NCBI RefSeq assembly: GCF_018588585.1
Contig: NZ_JAEUFG010000020.1
Location: 16,680-80,679 of the forward strand
Length of the DNA: 64,000 bases
Origin: Bacillus sp. SM2101
Lineage (GTDB): Bacteria > Bacillota > Bacilli > Bacillales > SM2101
Direction of reading: 5' to 3'
Shown here: positions 55,778 through 63,923 of the stretch, piece after piece
Numbering within the stretch: the stretch's first letter is position 1
How the letters are laid out: each line of letters starts with the position of its first letter
Translations under genes and position numbers: made by a program
The notes under the pieces: generated by a model
The model's input: only the letters and a program-made list of their open reading frames with translations
What the model was told of the DNA's origin: nothing
The model's database searches: none

Positions 55778-56815
55778 TTATTCAAGTCGTAACATATCAA
55801 GTACTTTGGAAATGTGTTGCGATGTATATATATCAGCTCCACCTAGTCGATCAATCCATCTAGGAAGAAGATCGTCATTAGCTACTTTAATTACTTCATT
55901 ATAATAAACATCCATGACATACCAAGGGTTCTCAAAACCAACTCTTTGACCAATTTCAAATTGACTTACCTCTTGCATAGCAAGTTTAGTAGTTTCAATT
56001 ATATCTTCGATGTATTCTATTTGAGTTTCTACATCCTCACGTGTGCCTAAGCGAGTAACGTGACCAGAAACTAAAGTGTCAAAGTCATATTCTAATATTT
56101 TATAATGCGCATCTATCCACCCTGGAATATTATCAGAAAGAGCTAAATATCGAAACGGTACCCAGCCTGGGAAAACGATATCAACAGCCATTAAAACTTT
56201 TTGGTCTGGTACAGAAATAAATATGTTTCCTTCTTGATGATTATCTCCAATGTAATCTAACTGAAGCTTTTTATCTCCAATTGATAACACTTTTTTATCG
56301 CCTTTAAAAGTTTGTGTAGGGATAGGGCGGTTAGGGTCTTGTCTTTCTTCTAATATGTTTGCTGTTTCTTCATGCGCAATGATCTTTACATCATCAGGGA
56401 ACATAGATGCAGCGCCAATATGATCTTGGTGTGCATGACTATAAATGACATATTTTATCGGTTCATCCGTTACTTCTTTGATCGCTGCTAAATACTTATC
56501 TCCAAGTGTAGTTGGGGCATCCACTGCTATAACTCCTTTTCCAGTAGTCATAAACATCGTACTGAAAATACCATCCATCACAGCATAAATTCCATCTCCT
56601 ATTTCCTCGACTAGATACCCTTTATCCATAGGGATCATAGCTCCTTTTGCATTATCAGGAAGTGGGGCTGGATATAACGAACTATCTTCACTTTCTGAAC
56701 TTTCATCTTGAATTAATTTTTCATTGTTGTCATTAAACCCAGCTGCAAAAGAGCTTCCGATTATACCAAACATTAACAAAAGTGAGAGTAAAGCAACTAA
56801 AAAATTTTTTTTCAT
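55778..56815 (-). CDS. exported MBL-fold metallohydrolase
   Basis: A 345-residue protein. A signal peptide (KKNFLVALLSLLLMFGIIGS SFAAG) predicts export with cleavage near residue 25. The metallo-beta-lactamase motif HAHQDH (His127, His129, Asp131, His132) and later GDNHQEGN and SGHVTRLG supply the two-zinc site. It resembles class B-like and quorum-quenching or alkylsulfatase-type hydrolases; substrate unknown. AGAAAGGTG precedes the ATG. A perfect palindrome lies within its promoter (56843-56871), so a TetR-type repressor probably controls it. Confidence 0.88.
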   Translation of the reverse strand: MKKNFLVALLSLLLMFGIIGSSFAAGFNDNNEKLIQDESSESEDSSLYPAPLPDNAKGAMIPMDKGYLVEEIGDGIYAVMDGIFSTMFMTTGKGVIAVDAPTTLGDKYLAAIKEVTDEPIKYVIYSHAHQDHIGAASMFPDDVKIIAHEETANILEERQDPNRPIPTQTFKGDKKVLSIGDKKLQLDYIGDNHQEGNIFISVPDQKVLMAVDIVFPGWVPFRYLALSDNIPGWIDAHYKILEYDFDTLVSGHVTRLGTREDVETQIEYIEDIIETTKLAMQEVSQFEIGQRVGFENPWYVMDVYYNEVIKVANDDLLPRWIDRLGGADIYTSQHISKVLDMLRLE

Positions 56816-56842
56816 AATTTACAGCACCTTTCTGTAGTTAAA

Positions 56843-56871
56843 TTTATATTGATAACTGGCCAGTTAAACAA
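56843..56871 (-). promoter_or_regulatory. promoter with embedded palindromic operator
   Basis: On the minus strand TTGTTT (-35, 56866-56871), 17 bases, TATAAA (-10, 56843-56848). The spacer contains TAACTGGCCAGTTA (56853-56866), a perfect 14-bp palindrome of the TetR-operator kind. Upstream (56880-56930) are two copies of ATTATTTATYCTAAT. Confidence 0.65.
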
Positions 56872-57385
56872 TAAAAAATATTATTTATCCTAATTATATA
56901 TAATCTAATATTATTTATTCTAATAATATTTATCTCAAAACTAGGATAATTTATATAATAGATGATGATTAACACTTTGTCAATATTTAAGTATAGGGGC
57001 TTATATGTAGGCGATATGTGTATTAGAAAGAAGAATTTCTTGTAAATTGGCTCATAACGCTAAAATATTTTGGGGCATGTAGGCTGATTCAGTAAAAAAT
57101 CAAGATTTTAGTCGTGAAAGCTTCTTTATTGGCTACTACACAAATTGTTAAATAAATAATTGAACGATCTTCCAGAACTCTAGTTGTGTACATATTTTAT
57201 TTCTTAATAAGAAACACAACAATCAATGGGAAAACAGTCATCTTAAATAGCTTCTCTGAAAGAAAAATTTTATTTCACAAAGCGTTATTACAAATGATAA
57301 GAAGTATTCGCTTTCAATAAAATGGTGTTAAGCTGAAATAAGACAAGGGTCTTTGTTATTTTAGTAAAATATTTGGTAACAAAAG
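56872..57385. other. intergenic region with MITE remnant
   Basis: ACTCTAGTTGTGTACATATT, AACACAACAATCAATGGGAA, AACAGTCA near 57180-57240 match the right part of MITE family 1. A worn family 2 hairpin (AAAATGGTGTTAAGCTGAAA) is at 57320-57365. Confidence 0.5.
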
Positions 57386-57426
57386 GTTGCCTAAGTACTA
57401 AACATTTGAAATAATTGGTCTTAAGT
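57386..57426. repeat. 42-bp dispersed repeat, family 3 (copy 2)
   Basis: GTTGCCTAAGTACTAAACAT TTGAAATAATTGGTCTTAAG T; see copy at 50139. Confidence 0.8.
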
Positions 57427-57511
57427 TAGAGGGCAGAGTTTAGATATAAAGGATGTTTTAAAGAGTGAAGTTATAATTATACAAACCTATTACTAGTAGA
57501 GAGGTAAATAT

Positions 57512-57667
57512 ATGAAGAAGGTTCTCGACTTTATTAAGAACATGTTTTTAGATGTGTTTGCGTCAGTAAGTGGATTTATTTATGGATTCATAGTAGTAAG
57601 TTTAGCTATTGTTGTTATTGTAGCAATAATTTATTTGTTTCTATTCACAAAGAATTTAATTATGTAA
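57512..57667 (+). CDS. 51-residue membrane protein
   Basis: AGAGAGG precedes ATG 57512 and a frame of 51 codons (KKVLDFIKNMFLDVFASVSG, then FIYGFIVVSLAIVVIVAIIY LFLF) with one long hydrophobic helix and an amphipathic lead. Its composition and site support a real small protein of unknown role. Confidence 0.65.
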   Translation: MKKVLDFIKNMFLDVFASVSGFIYGFIVVSLAIVVIVAIIYLFLFTKNLIM

Positions 57668-57758
57668 AGGTTACATAAACAGACTGTTTCTGCTGTTTCT
57701 GCAATAATGTTGAAGATAAGTGTATAACTGACCAAATATAAACTAGAAGGTTGAAAAA

Positions 57759-58307
57759 ATGAAAATATATGAAACTGAACGTTTAGTTTTAAGACAAATA
57801 GATAAAACCTTCGTCGAGGAAGTACTTGCCTATTATCAAAGAAATAAGGACTTCTTAGCAGAGTGGGAGGTACAAAGACCTTCTGATTTTTATACTCTAG
57901 AGGTTCAAGAAAATAATATAACAAAAGACCTCGAATCTTATAATGAGGGAAATTCTTTTAAGTTGTGGATATTTAAAAAAGCAGATCAAGGCTATGCTAG
58001 AGTTATAGGCTGTATTTCTTTTAGTGTAATTGTTCGTGGGATACTGCAGTCTTGTATTCTTGGCTACAAAATAGATAAAGATGAAATAAATCAAGGGTTT
58101 ATTACTGAAGCTTTAGAAAAGGCCATTAAAGTGGTGTTCGAAGACTTTGGCTTAAATCGTATTGAAGCACCTATTATCCCAAGGAATAAAGGGTCAATTC
58201 AAGTAGTAAAGAAATTAGGCTTTGAATATGAAGGTTTGTCTCGAAAAATGATGAAAGTAAATGGTGTATGGGAAGATCACATGCGATGGGCAGTAGTAAA
58301 CGAATAA
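57759..58307 (+). CDS. GNAT family N-acetyltransferase (RimJ/RimL-like)
   Basis: A 182-residue acetyltransferase. YETERLVLRQI starts the fold; GYKIDKDEINQGFITEALEK AIKVVFEDFGLNRI carries the acetyl-CoA loop, and NKGSIQVVKKLGFEYEGLSR closes it. Similar to ribosomal-protein or peptide N-terminal acetyltransferases; the acceptor is unknown. AGAAGGTTGAAAA precedes the ATG. A terminator follows at 58384. Confidence 0.9.
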   Translation: MKIYETERLVLRQIDKTFVEEVLAYYQRNKDFLAEWEVQRPSDFYTLEVQENNITKDLESYNEGNSFKLWIFKKADQGYARVIGCISFSVIVRGILQSCILGYKIDKDEINQGFITEALEKAIKVVFEDFGLNRIEAPIIPRNKGSIQVVKKLGFEYEGLSRKMMKVNGVWEDHMRWAVVNE

Positions 58308-58383
58308 CGGGAAGTTCTGATTGGGTCAAAAGAGGTATGCAAGCTAAGTAATCTGCAAAATGGCTCAAAAGAATTGAACAACA

Positions 58384-58411
58384 ATGGACTGTTGATCAGT
58401 CCATTTTTTTG
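58384..58411 (+). terminator. terminator of the GNAT gene
   Basis: ATGGACTG / CAGTCCAT, loop TTGAT, followed by TTTTTTTG. Confidence 0.9.
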
Positions 58412-58518
58412 ATCTTTAATCAATTATAAGGAAGGGTTGAATAAGAAAAAACAATTGGCCCCTATAACAAATACTAAATTGGTGTAATATTGTAATTAGA
58501 TAAAATTCTAGGAGATTT

Positions 58519-58843
58519 ATGATGACGGAAGATTTTTATTGCGATGAGGTATTAAGTGGTAAAACTCTAGTGAATAAAGTATTGGAAACTAATAATGTTC
58601 TAGCTTATTATCATACAAGGCCTTTCACATATTGTAGCCATACCCAAAAGGCACATCTCTTCTTTAATTACATTTGAAGAAGATGATAATGAGTTATTAC
58701 TTGAAATGTTCGATGTAATAAAACAGGTTGCTTCGAAAGTTACTGAGGAACATGGTGCTTGCAGAGTAATGACTAATCTAGGAGATTACTAAGATTATAA
58801 ACATCTTCATTGGCACATAATATCTGGAGATCCTATAAAATAG
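58519..58843 (+). pseudogene. broken HIT-family hydrolase
   Basis: AGGAGATTT and ATG start TEDFYCDEVLSGKTLVNKVL, LAYYHTRPF; a frame change gives HIVAIPKRHISSLITFEEDD, then a TAA inside, and YKHLHWHIISGDPIK with TAG at 58841. The HxHxH active-site block (HLHWHI) marks the HIT nucleotide hydrolase family. One frameshift and one stop inactivate it. Confidence 0.8.
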
Positions 58844-59061
58844 TGTACGCTGAAATGGATAAATGGGGCTAAGGTATAGTAAACACAAGTAATTGATTGA
58901 TGCATTGAAAACATAATAGAAATGATATCTATCCAAATTCAAATAATAAACTATGCTTCTGAAATATATATAAGCATAGTTTTTTTATTTCTATATATAA
59001 GTCCAAGCTATTCTCTCATTAATGAATATTATGAACTATAAAGGTTGAAGGAGGTGTATAA

Positions 59062-59424
59062 ATGTCCAAAGGAAAAGTACGAACTACTGGTGTCTTGTAC
59101 CGAGAAGTCGGTGCTGATAATGGACATACTGAAATTCTAAATCGTGGTGAAGAAGAATGTACAATTAGAGCTACAGCATTTGATTGGGATGAATTAAATC
59201 AACCATCAATAATTAAAGAAGAGACAATAATGATTCCTCCAGGAACTCGTAGAACATTTGATTTTGATATGACTCGACACGCTGAACTCGTGATCGAAAC
59301 CGAGAATAAATGTAAATGTATGTGTGTATTTGCAAACCTGTATTTTCGTGACAAAGATAACTGTACGGTAGGTACACCTGTATATAACAATGATTTCGTA
59401 GAAGTACCATGTGATTGTTACTAA
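59062..59424 (+). CDS. hypothetical beta-rich protein, possibly spore-surface
   Basis: A 120-residue protein lacking signal or membrane segments, VRTTGVLYREVGADNGHTEI, MIPPGTRRTFDFDMTRHAEL and the C-terminal Cys-rich CKCMCVFANLYFRDKDNCTV. Paired cysteines suggest crosslinking. Similar short proteins are found in Bacillus exosporium and appendage loci, and the S-Ena-like gene at 59777 is its neighbour across 350 bases. AAGGAGGTGTATAA precedes the ATG. Family not recognised. Confidence 0.65.
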   Translation: MSKGKVRTTGVLYREVGADNGHTEILNRGEEECTIRATAFDWDELNQPSIIKEETIMIPPGTRRTFDFDMTRHAELVIETENKCKCMCVFANLYFRDKDNCTVGTPVYNNDFVEVPCDCY

Positions 59425-59455
59425 TCAGAAGTTTATTATTAATAATCTTATAAAT

Positions 59456-59555
59456 AGGCTCTTTTCGTAAAATTTGCAATTGACCTGCTACGAATACTTG
59501 GTTTATACGTATTTAGTTCTTAGTACGAAAAGCAACAATCAATGCGAAAACAGCC
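59456..59555. mobile_element. MITE, family 1 (intact copy, 100 bp)
   Basis: AGGCTCTTTTCGTAAAATTT at the left, and AATCAATGCGAAAACAGCC at the right, its inverted partner. It is flanked by the direct repeat TATAAAT (59449-59455 and 59556-59562). Confidence 0.85.
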
Positions 59556-59776
59556 TATAAATATGTAAACTCTCTCTGTTTCTTCGTGAAGAGAGGAAAC
59601 AGGGAGAGAGTGTGATAATTTTATGATGTACTTTATATTAGGTATATCAATATAGTTTTAAGCTTGTATTTATGTGATAGGTCAAATAAATCATATTTAA
59701 GAAACTCATAATTAGTGAGTAAGAAAGTTCCATTTCTTCATATGTAAAAAAATGAAACTGTTAATATTTTGTATAA

Positions 59777-60226
59777 TCAGGTTAGGATTCTTCTAACACC
59801 TAGGGGAGTGGCAGTTACACAGCTATCTACTATTGTAAAGAAATAATTACCTACACAACAGCTATCCATCCCATTACCATTACATATAATTTCTATTTGA
59901 GTTACATTCTTAAATACGAAGCTCCTACTATTCCCTCTCCCTATAGAATCTGGGTTACATGCTCTCCCAATACTAAAAGGGATGTCGTTTCCATTTGAGG
60001 TAACAACTACATTGACTCCACAATCAGATTCAGGAGCTACTTCGATACTTCCATTCAAAGTTGGTGCAATCCCTTCATTTATAAAGAAAACAGTCTCCTG
60101 CTGCCCACAAGACATATTAAAATTACCAAAGAATTCTCCAGCCGAGACGGGACAATTACAGCATGCAGCACTTGTCTCTTTGGTGACACTTTTTCCACAA
60201 CATGGTGTAGTCTTATATGTGCTCAT
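59777..60226 (-). CDS. S-Ena type endospore appendage-like protein
   Basis: A 149-residue protein with an N-terminal Cys-rich segment (TTPCCGKSV, AACCNCPVS) and a jelly-roll-like domain (TVFFINEGIAPTLNGSIEVA, SFVFKNVTQIEIIC) closing with NGMDSCCVGNYFFTI. This fits the DUF3992/Ena family, whose subunits polymerise into fibres on Bacillus spores through N-terminal cysteines crosslinking to the adjacent subunit. The N-terminus is longer than I expect for Ena1B. The ribosome binding site is weak. Other Ena genes are not seen beside it. Confidence 0.6.
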   Translation of the reverse strand: MSTYKTTPCCGKSVTKETSAACCNCPVSAGEFFGNFNMSCGQQETVFFINEGIAPTLNGSIEVAPESDCGVNVVVTSNGNDIPFSIGRACNPDSIGRGNSRSFVFKNVTQIEIICNGNGMDSCCVGNYFFTIVDSCVTATPLGVRRILT

Positions 60227-60457
60227 TACTTCAACTCTATTCTATACTTGATTTTATGAAACATTATATGTCTTAATATAGTTGATTGTGTGAGAAATGA
60301 GCATAAAAACCATAGATGGTGCGTGATTGAAGAAGTATACACCCCGATAGTTTATTGACAAAAACCTACTAGATTAGTGTAATTTGAAAGTGTGTTAGTG
60401 AGCAAAATAAAGTAGAGTATCCTAAATTGACATCAAAATAAGTTTAAATTATAATCG

Positions 60458-60484
60458 TTATTAAAGACCTTTTAAGTCTGTAAT
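60458..60484. promoter_or_regulatory. shared motif, inverted copy, upstream of the Rrf2 gene
   Basis: AAAGACCTTTTAAGTCTGT (60463-60481) and its flanks are the reverse complement of the motif at 61080 and 62009. Symmetric halves AAAGAC and GTCTGT suggest an operator for the Rrf2 regulator. Confidence 0.65.
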
Positions 60485-60507
60485 CATTGTTAAAGTGAGG
60501 TTGGAAA

Positions 60508-60888
60508 ATGAAATTTTCAAAAGCAACAAGTCACGCTTTGCATACGATGTTATACTTAGCCACAATAAATGCTAATAAACCTGTTGGAGTACAAGTTCTT
60601 GCCGAGAAATTAAATGTTTCCCCGACATATTTATCGAAAATATTAACGAAACTTGTTAAGGAAGGCATGGTTACTTCTGCATCTGGAGCTAATGGAGGAT
60701 ATTCATTGTCTCATGGGTGGGAATCAATTTCTTTTCTCGATATAATTGATGCAATTGAAGGAAGATCTTCATTATTTGATTGTTATGATCATGGACCTGA
60801 ATGTCCGATACAAAAAGTCATGTTAAGTTCAGAAGAAAAAATGGAAGAAGAATTAAGAAAGCGTAAAATTTCTGACTTAATTAAATAA
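60508..60888 (+). CDS. Rrf2 family transcriptional regulator
   Basis: A 126-residue winged-helix regulator. The N-terminal KFSKATSHALHTMLYLA and the recognition helix VSPTYLSKILTKLVKEGMVT are standard, with the wing GANGGYSL. Cys91 and Cys99 (FDCYDHGPECPIQ) are in the region that binds an iron-sulphur cluster or senses thiols in other members, though a third Cys is absent. AAGTGAGGTTGG precedes the ATG. It probably represses itself, the methyltransferase and the flavoprotein through the shared motif. A MITE is inserted at its stop codon. Confidence 0.92.
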   Translation: MKFSKATSHALHTMLYLATINANKPVGVQVLAEKLNVSPTYLSKILTKLVKEGMVTSASGANGGYSLSHGWESISFLDIIDAIEGRSSLFDCYDHGPECPIQKVMLSSEEKMEEELRKRKISDLIK

Positions 60889-61042
60889 AGGTTTTTATCA
60901 TATACTTTGTTGCTATTGTTTCTAAAAGAAGAATAGATGTCGTAATTCTCAACAGTCATCGATTTATAGAAGAAAGTCAGGAAAACTTGTTTTATACGTG
61001 TTTATATTGTTGTACAAAAACACAATTCAATACGAAAGTAGC
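60889..61042. mobile_element. MITE, family 1 (degraded but bounded, 154 bp)
   Basis: GGTTTTTATCATATACTTTG to CAATACGAAAGTAGC with internal CGTGTTTATATTGTTGTAC. The direct repeat TTAAATAA flanks it (60881-60888, overlapping the Rrf2 stop codon, and 61043-61050). Confidence 0.7.
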
Positions 61043-61079
61043 TTAAATAAAACAACAGTCAACGTTGTTTTATAATCTA

Positions 61080-61104
61080 ATTACGGATATAAAATGTCTT
61101 TAAT
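61080..61104 (+). promoter_or_regulatory. shared motif overlapping a -10 element
   Basis: ACGGATATAAAATGTCTTT; with TTGTTT 17 bases before TATAAA it looks like an operator laid over the promoter of the methyltransferase gene. Confidence 0.6.
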
Positions 61105-61143
61105 GTCATTGAATTTAAAGTTAAATGGAAGGAGTGATCATAA

Positions 61144-62004
61144 TTGAGAAGAGACTTATTTAATCAGAAAACATGGGAGTCTGCTTGGGAAAATGATCCT
61201 AATACAAATGTGAAAATAATGCAAAGGTTGGGGCAGGTGGGATCTTATAATACAGAAGGCTTCAGAAAATGGGCTAAGTCTTATGATGAAATGTCGTTCA
61301 GTGATGAAGGTAGACAACGAAGCAATAGAATTTTATCATGGATTGAACAACAAGGTGTTAGCTTTGAGGGGATATCTGTGTTAGACATAGGAGCAGCATC
61401 TGGTGTGTTTAGCATTTCTATGGCAAGAAAAGGAGCAGAGGTTACAACTATCGAACCCTCTTCAGACTTAGCTACTATGTTAGCGGAACATGCAAAAAAA
61501 CATTCTGTTCAAGTAAATATCATTCAAAAGCCGTTTGAGGATTTTGTGGAAGACAATAATAAACAATCCTTTGATCTCGTCTTTTCATCTATGTGTCCGG
61601 CTATAAGCAATTGGAATATAGTTGAAAAAGCACTTGGGTTTGCGAAGAAATATTGTTATATAAGTGGGATGTCTAGTAGAAAAGAAAATCATGTAATGGA
61701 TGAACTATTACCAATTATAGGTGTAGATTCGCAAGGAATTGGTTCCTCTGATATGGCATATCTTTTACAACTACTTTTTCTAAAAGGTTACTCTTATCAA
61801 TCTTTAATTGAAAGACATGTGAAAATTGTGGACATAGATATCGAAAACGTCGTAACTAAATTAACAGAATGGTTTGTTGAATACGGAATCCCTTTAGAAG
61901 ATAAGCTACTAAAAAAATCCGAAGAATATTTACGTGAAACATATACAGGTAAAATCCCTTTAAGAATGGGAGGAAGATTTGGAAAGGTACTTGTTCAACT
62001 TTAA
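61144..62004 (+). CDS. class I SAM-dependent methyltransferase
   Basis: A 286-residue enzyme. VLDIGAASGVFSISMARKGA (79-98) is motif I and VTTIEPSSDLATMLAEHAKK the adjoining acidic motif; FDLVFSSMCPAIS carries motif IV. The start TTG (61144) is preceded by AAGGAGTG. The substrate is unknown; methyltransferases with SSMCPA often act on small thiols, metals or arsenic-type compounds, but that is inference. Its control motif is shared with the Rrf2 and flavoprotein genes. Confidence 0.88.
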   Translation: MRRDLFNQKTWESAWENDPNTNVKIMQRLGQVGSYNTEGFRKWAKSYDEMSFSDEGRQRSNRILSWIEQQGVSFEGISVLDIGAASGVFSISMARKGAEVTTIEPSSDLATMLAEHAKKHSVQVNIIQKPFEDFVEDNNKQSFDLVFSSMCPAISNWNIVEKALGFAKKYCYISGMSSRKENHVMDELLPIIGVDSQGIGSSDMAYLLQLLFLKGYSYQSLIERHVKIVDIDIENVVTKLTEWFVEYGIPLEDKLLKKSEEYLRETYTGKIPLRMGGRFGKVLVQL

Positions 62005-62008
62005 CTTA

Positions 62009-62033
62009 ATTACGGATATAAAAGGTCTTTAAT
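62009..62033 (+). promoter_or_regulatory. shared motif upstream of the flavoprotein gene
   Basis: ACGGATATAAAAGGTCTTT, 40 bases before the start, identical but for one base to the copy at 61080. Confidence 0.65.
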
Positions 62034-62072
62034 AATTGTTATAAAAATAAAAACAGAAAAGGATGAGTCAAA

Positions 62073-62972
62073 ATGAATATTTTTGATTGTATTGTTATCG
62101 GTGGAGGAGCTGCTGGGTTAAGTACTAGTTTAACTTTAGGTAGGGCAAGAAGAAATATTGGTTTGTTTGATGATGGAACCAATAGGAATAGAGTCACTCA
62201 AGAATCACATGGGTTTATAACTAGAGACGGAACGAAACCACATGAATTTAGAGAAATAGGGTTAAAAGAATTAGAGAAGTATTCTGCAATATCTTACTTT
62301 AATACAAAGATTACGGAGATAATTAAAGATAATGGAAAATTTATTGTTAGGACCGAAGACGATAAAGAATTTATTGCGGAAAAAATCGTCTTAGCCACTG
62401 GTGTTCAAGAAGTATTTCCTATACCATCTGTTAGAGGTTATTATGGTAAAAGCATTTTTAGTTGCCCATATTGTGATGGCTGGGAGATGAGAGAAAAGCC
62501 ACTCGTTATTATTGCAGAAGATGAAGAATATATGCTTCATATGACAAAATTAGTTTACAACTGGTCTAAGGATTTAGTTCTGGTAACAAATGGCGTTGAA
62601 ATAAGTGAAGGTGGAGCCTTAGAACTGCAAAAGCGCCATATACCAATAAAGATGGAGCCAGTTAAAAAATTAATAGGTGCTGATGGGCATTTACATGAAA
62701 TAGAATTTGAATCAGGAGAAAAGATAGCAAGATCAGGAGGGTTTGTTGTACCTAGGTTTTATCGCCCCATTTCATTTGTTGAACAGCTAGGTTGTGAAAT
62801 AGACGAAAATGGAGTTGTTGTAACAGATGGAATGGGAAGGACAACTCAAAAAAACATTTATATAGCTGGGGAAACCGAAAAATTGGTCCCTTCATCACTA
62901 TTGATTTCGGCAGCAGAAGGAAATAAAGCTGCGATCGCTGTAAATACTGATTTAACTGTAGAACGTTTTTGA
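62073..62972 (+). CDS. NAD(P)/FAD-dependent oxidoreductase, thioredoxin reductase-like
   Basis: A 299-residue flavoprotein: IGGGAAGLSTS (residues 9-19) binds FAD, CPYC (Cys131/Cys134, SCPYCDGW) is the redox-active disulphide and IYIAGETE the second FAD motif. The NAD(P) motif (usually G-x-G-x-x-A in the central domain) is weakly visible as VIIAEDEEYM. It may reduce a small disulphide or metal compound in the same response as the Rrf2 and methyltransferase genes. AAAAGGATGAGTC precedes the ATG. Confidence 0.88.
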   Translation: MNIFDCIVIGGGAAGLSTSLTLGRARRNIGLFDDGTNRNRVTQESHGFITRDGTKPHEFREIGLKELEKYSAISYFNTKITEIIKDNGKFIVRTEDDKEFIAEKIVLATGVQEVFPIPSVRGYYGKSIFSCPYCDGWEMREKPLVIIAEDEEYMLHMTKLVYNWSKDLVLVTNGVEISEGGALELQKRHIPIKMEPVKKLIGADGHLHEIEFESGEKIARSGGFVVPRFYRPISFVEQLGCEIDENGVVVTDGMGRTTQKNIYIAGETEKLVPSSLLISAAEGNKAAIAVNTDLTVERF

Positions 62973-62991
62973 ATATCTTGGAAAAAATATT

Positions 62992-63032
62992 GCAAAAACA
63001 GCCTTATTTAAACGATAGGGGTGTTTTTGCTA
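62992..63032. terminator. bidirectional terminator
   Basis: GCAAAAACAGCC (62992-63003) / GGGGTGTTTTTGC (63018-63030), ending the flavoprotein transcript. Confidence 0.75.
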
Positions 63033-63132
63033 TTCTATATAATTGGGCTAAATAAACTTAGAATAGTAATGGATAAAAGCTGTTGGTTCGGTTTAGATGA
63101 TGTACCCCCTAACCTTTATGGGGGGTGAAAAT

Positions 63133-63237
63133 TTGTGTTTGATGGAGCAAATGAAGGAGGATCATTTCAGTCATAAGTATGAGAGAAAAACAAATCTTTT
63201 GCTCGGTTTCAGAAAATGGGTATTAGCCTATACTTAA
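63133..63237 (+). CDS. possible 31-34 residue peptide
   Basis: GGGGGGTG (63119-63126) precedes TTG 63133 (or ATG 63142) and a frame containing MEQMKEDHFSHKYERKTNLL then GFRKWVLAYT, TAA. It is basic and hydrophilic. The next small gene starts 26 bases after its stop. No known family. Confidence 0.4.
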   Translation: MCLMEQMKEDHFSHKYERKTNLLLGFRKWVLAYT

Positions 63238-63263
63238 AGTATCAAAACTAAAGGGTGATCACA

Positions 63264-63377
63264 TTGTTAAAAGGTATATTGAAACGCAAACGAAAAAATT
63301 CATCTAATGTAGATATATTTAAAGAAATTGAAGAAAGAAAGCAGGAGCTTTTAATGAAATATTACATAAATATTTGA
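63264..63377 (+). CDS. 37-residue basic peptide
   Basis: AAGGGTGATCACA precedes TTG 63264, and 37 codons read LKGILKRKRKNSSNVDIFKE then EERKQELLMKYYINI, TGA. A terminator follows 10 bases later. The last helix slightly recalls Spo0E-like phosphatases (KEIEERKQELL) but the SQELD core is missing. Likely a genuine small gene. Confidence 0.55.
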   Translation: MLKGILKRKRKNSSNVDIFKEIEERKQELLMKYYINI

Positions 63378-63387
63378 TTATAAGAAG

Positions 63388-63419
63388 CAGCCCCACATAC
63401 TTAGTAGGGCTGTTTTTTT
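63388..63419 (+). terminator. terminator of the small-gene pair
   Basis: CAGCCC (63388-63393) / GGGCTG (63407-63412) followed by TTTTTTT. Confidence 0.85.
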
Positions 63420-63923
63420 GAGTCAATATGTTGATTGACTTTTAAAACTCATACCAAATGAACCTTGCTAACAGCTAATATTGAAGATGCAGATAAGCTA
63501 CTAAAAGTTGTACGAGGGGAAAGGGCTAAATACAACTTAGCCATATATGTACCTCCCTGTTCCGTTCATGAAAGGAGGGTGATCAGGGAGGTTGGCAGAA
63601 GGATCTTATAAATTATAGTATGCCATTTATGTATAATGAGCGTGTATTTGTGTACTAGGTAATTTTCATTAATTTTTGCTTTTTTTGATCTTTTTCGTAC
63701 TTTAAACAGCCCTTATTTATAATCTGATACTATAAACAATAAAACCTCAACTAAATAATTATCTTACATATAGACAGCTGAATCATCCACATTCCCAACT
63801 GCTACTGATTCGGATGGGGCATGTGGGTCTGAAGAACAGCTTTAATGGAAGCATTTGATGTAGTTGGTGTGAAATTAATTATTGTTTGTATAAAAGAAAA
63901 TAGACTCTCATTCTATAAAATGA
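63420..63923. other. intergenic region with a hairpin
   Basis: ACCTCCCTG (63551-63559) / CAGGGAGGT (63584-63592) form a stem with an internal AAAGGAGGGTGATC. No gene is supported before the IS end. Confidence 0.4.
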
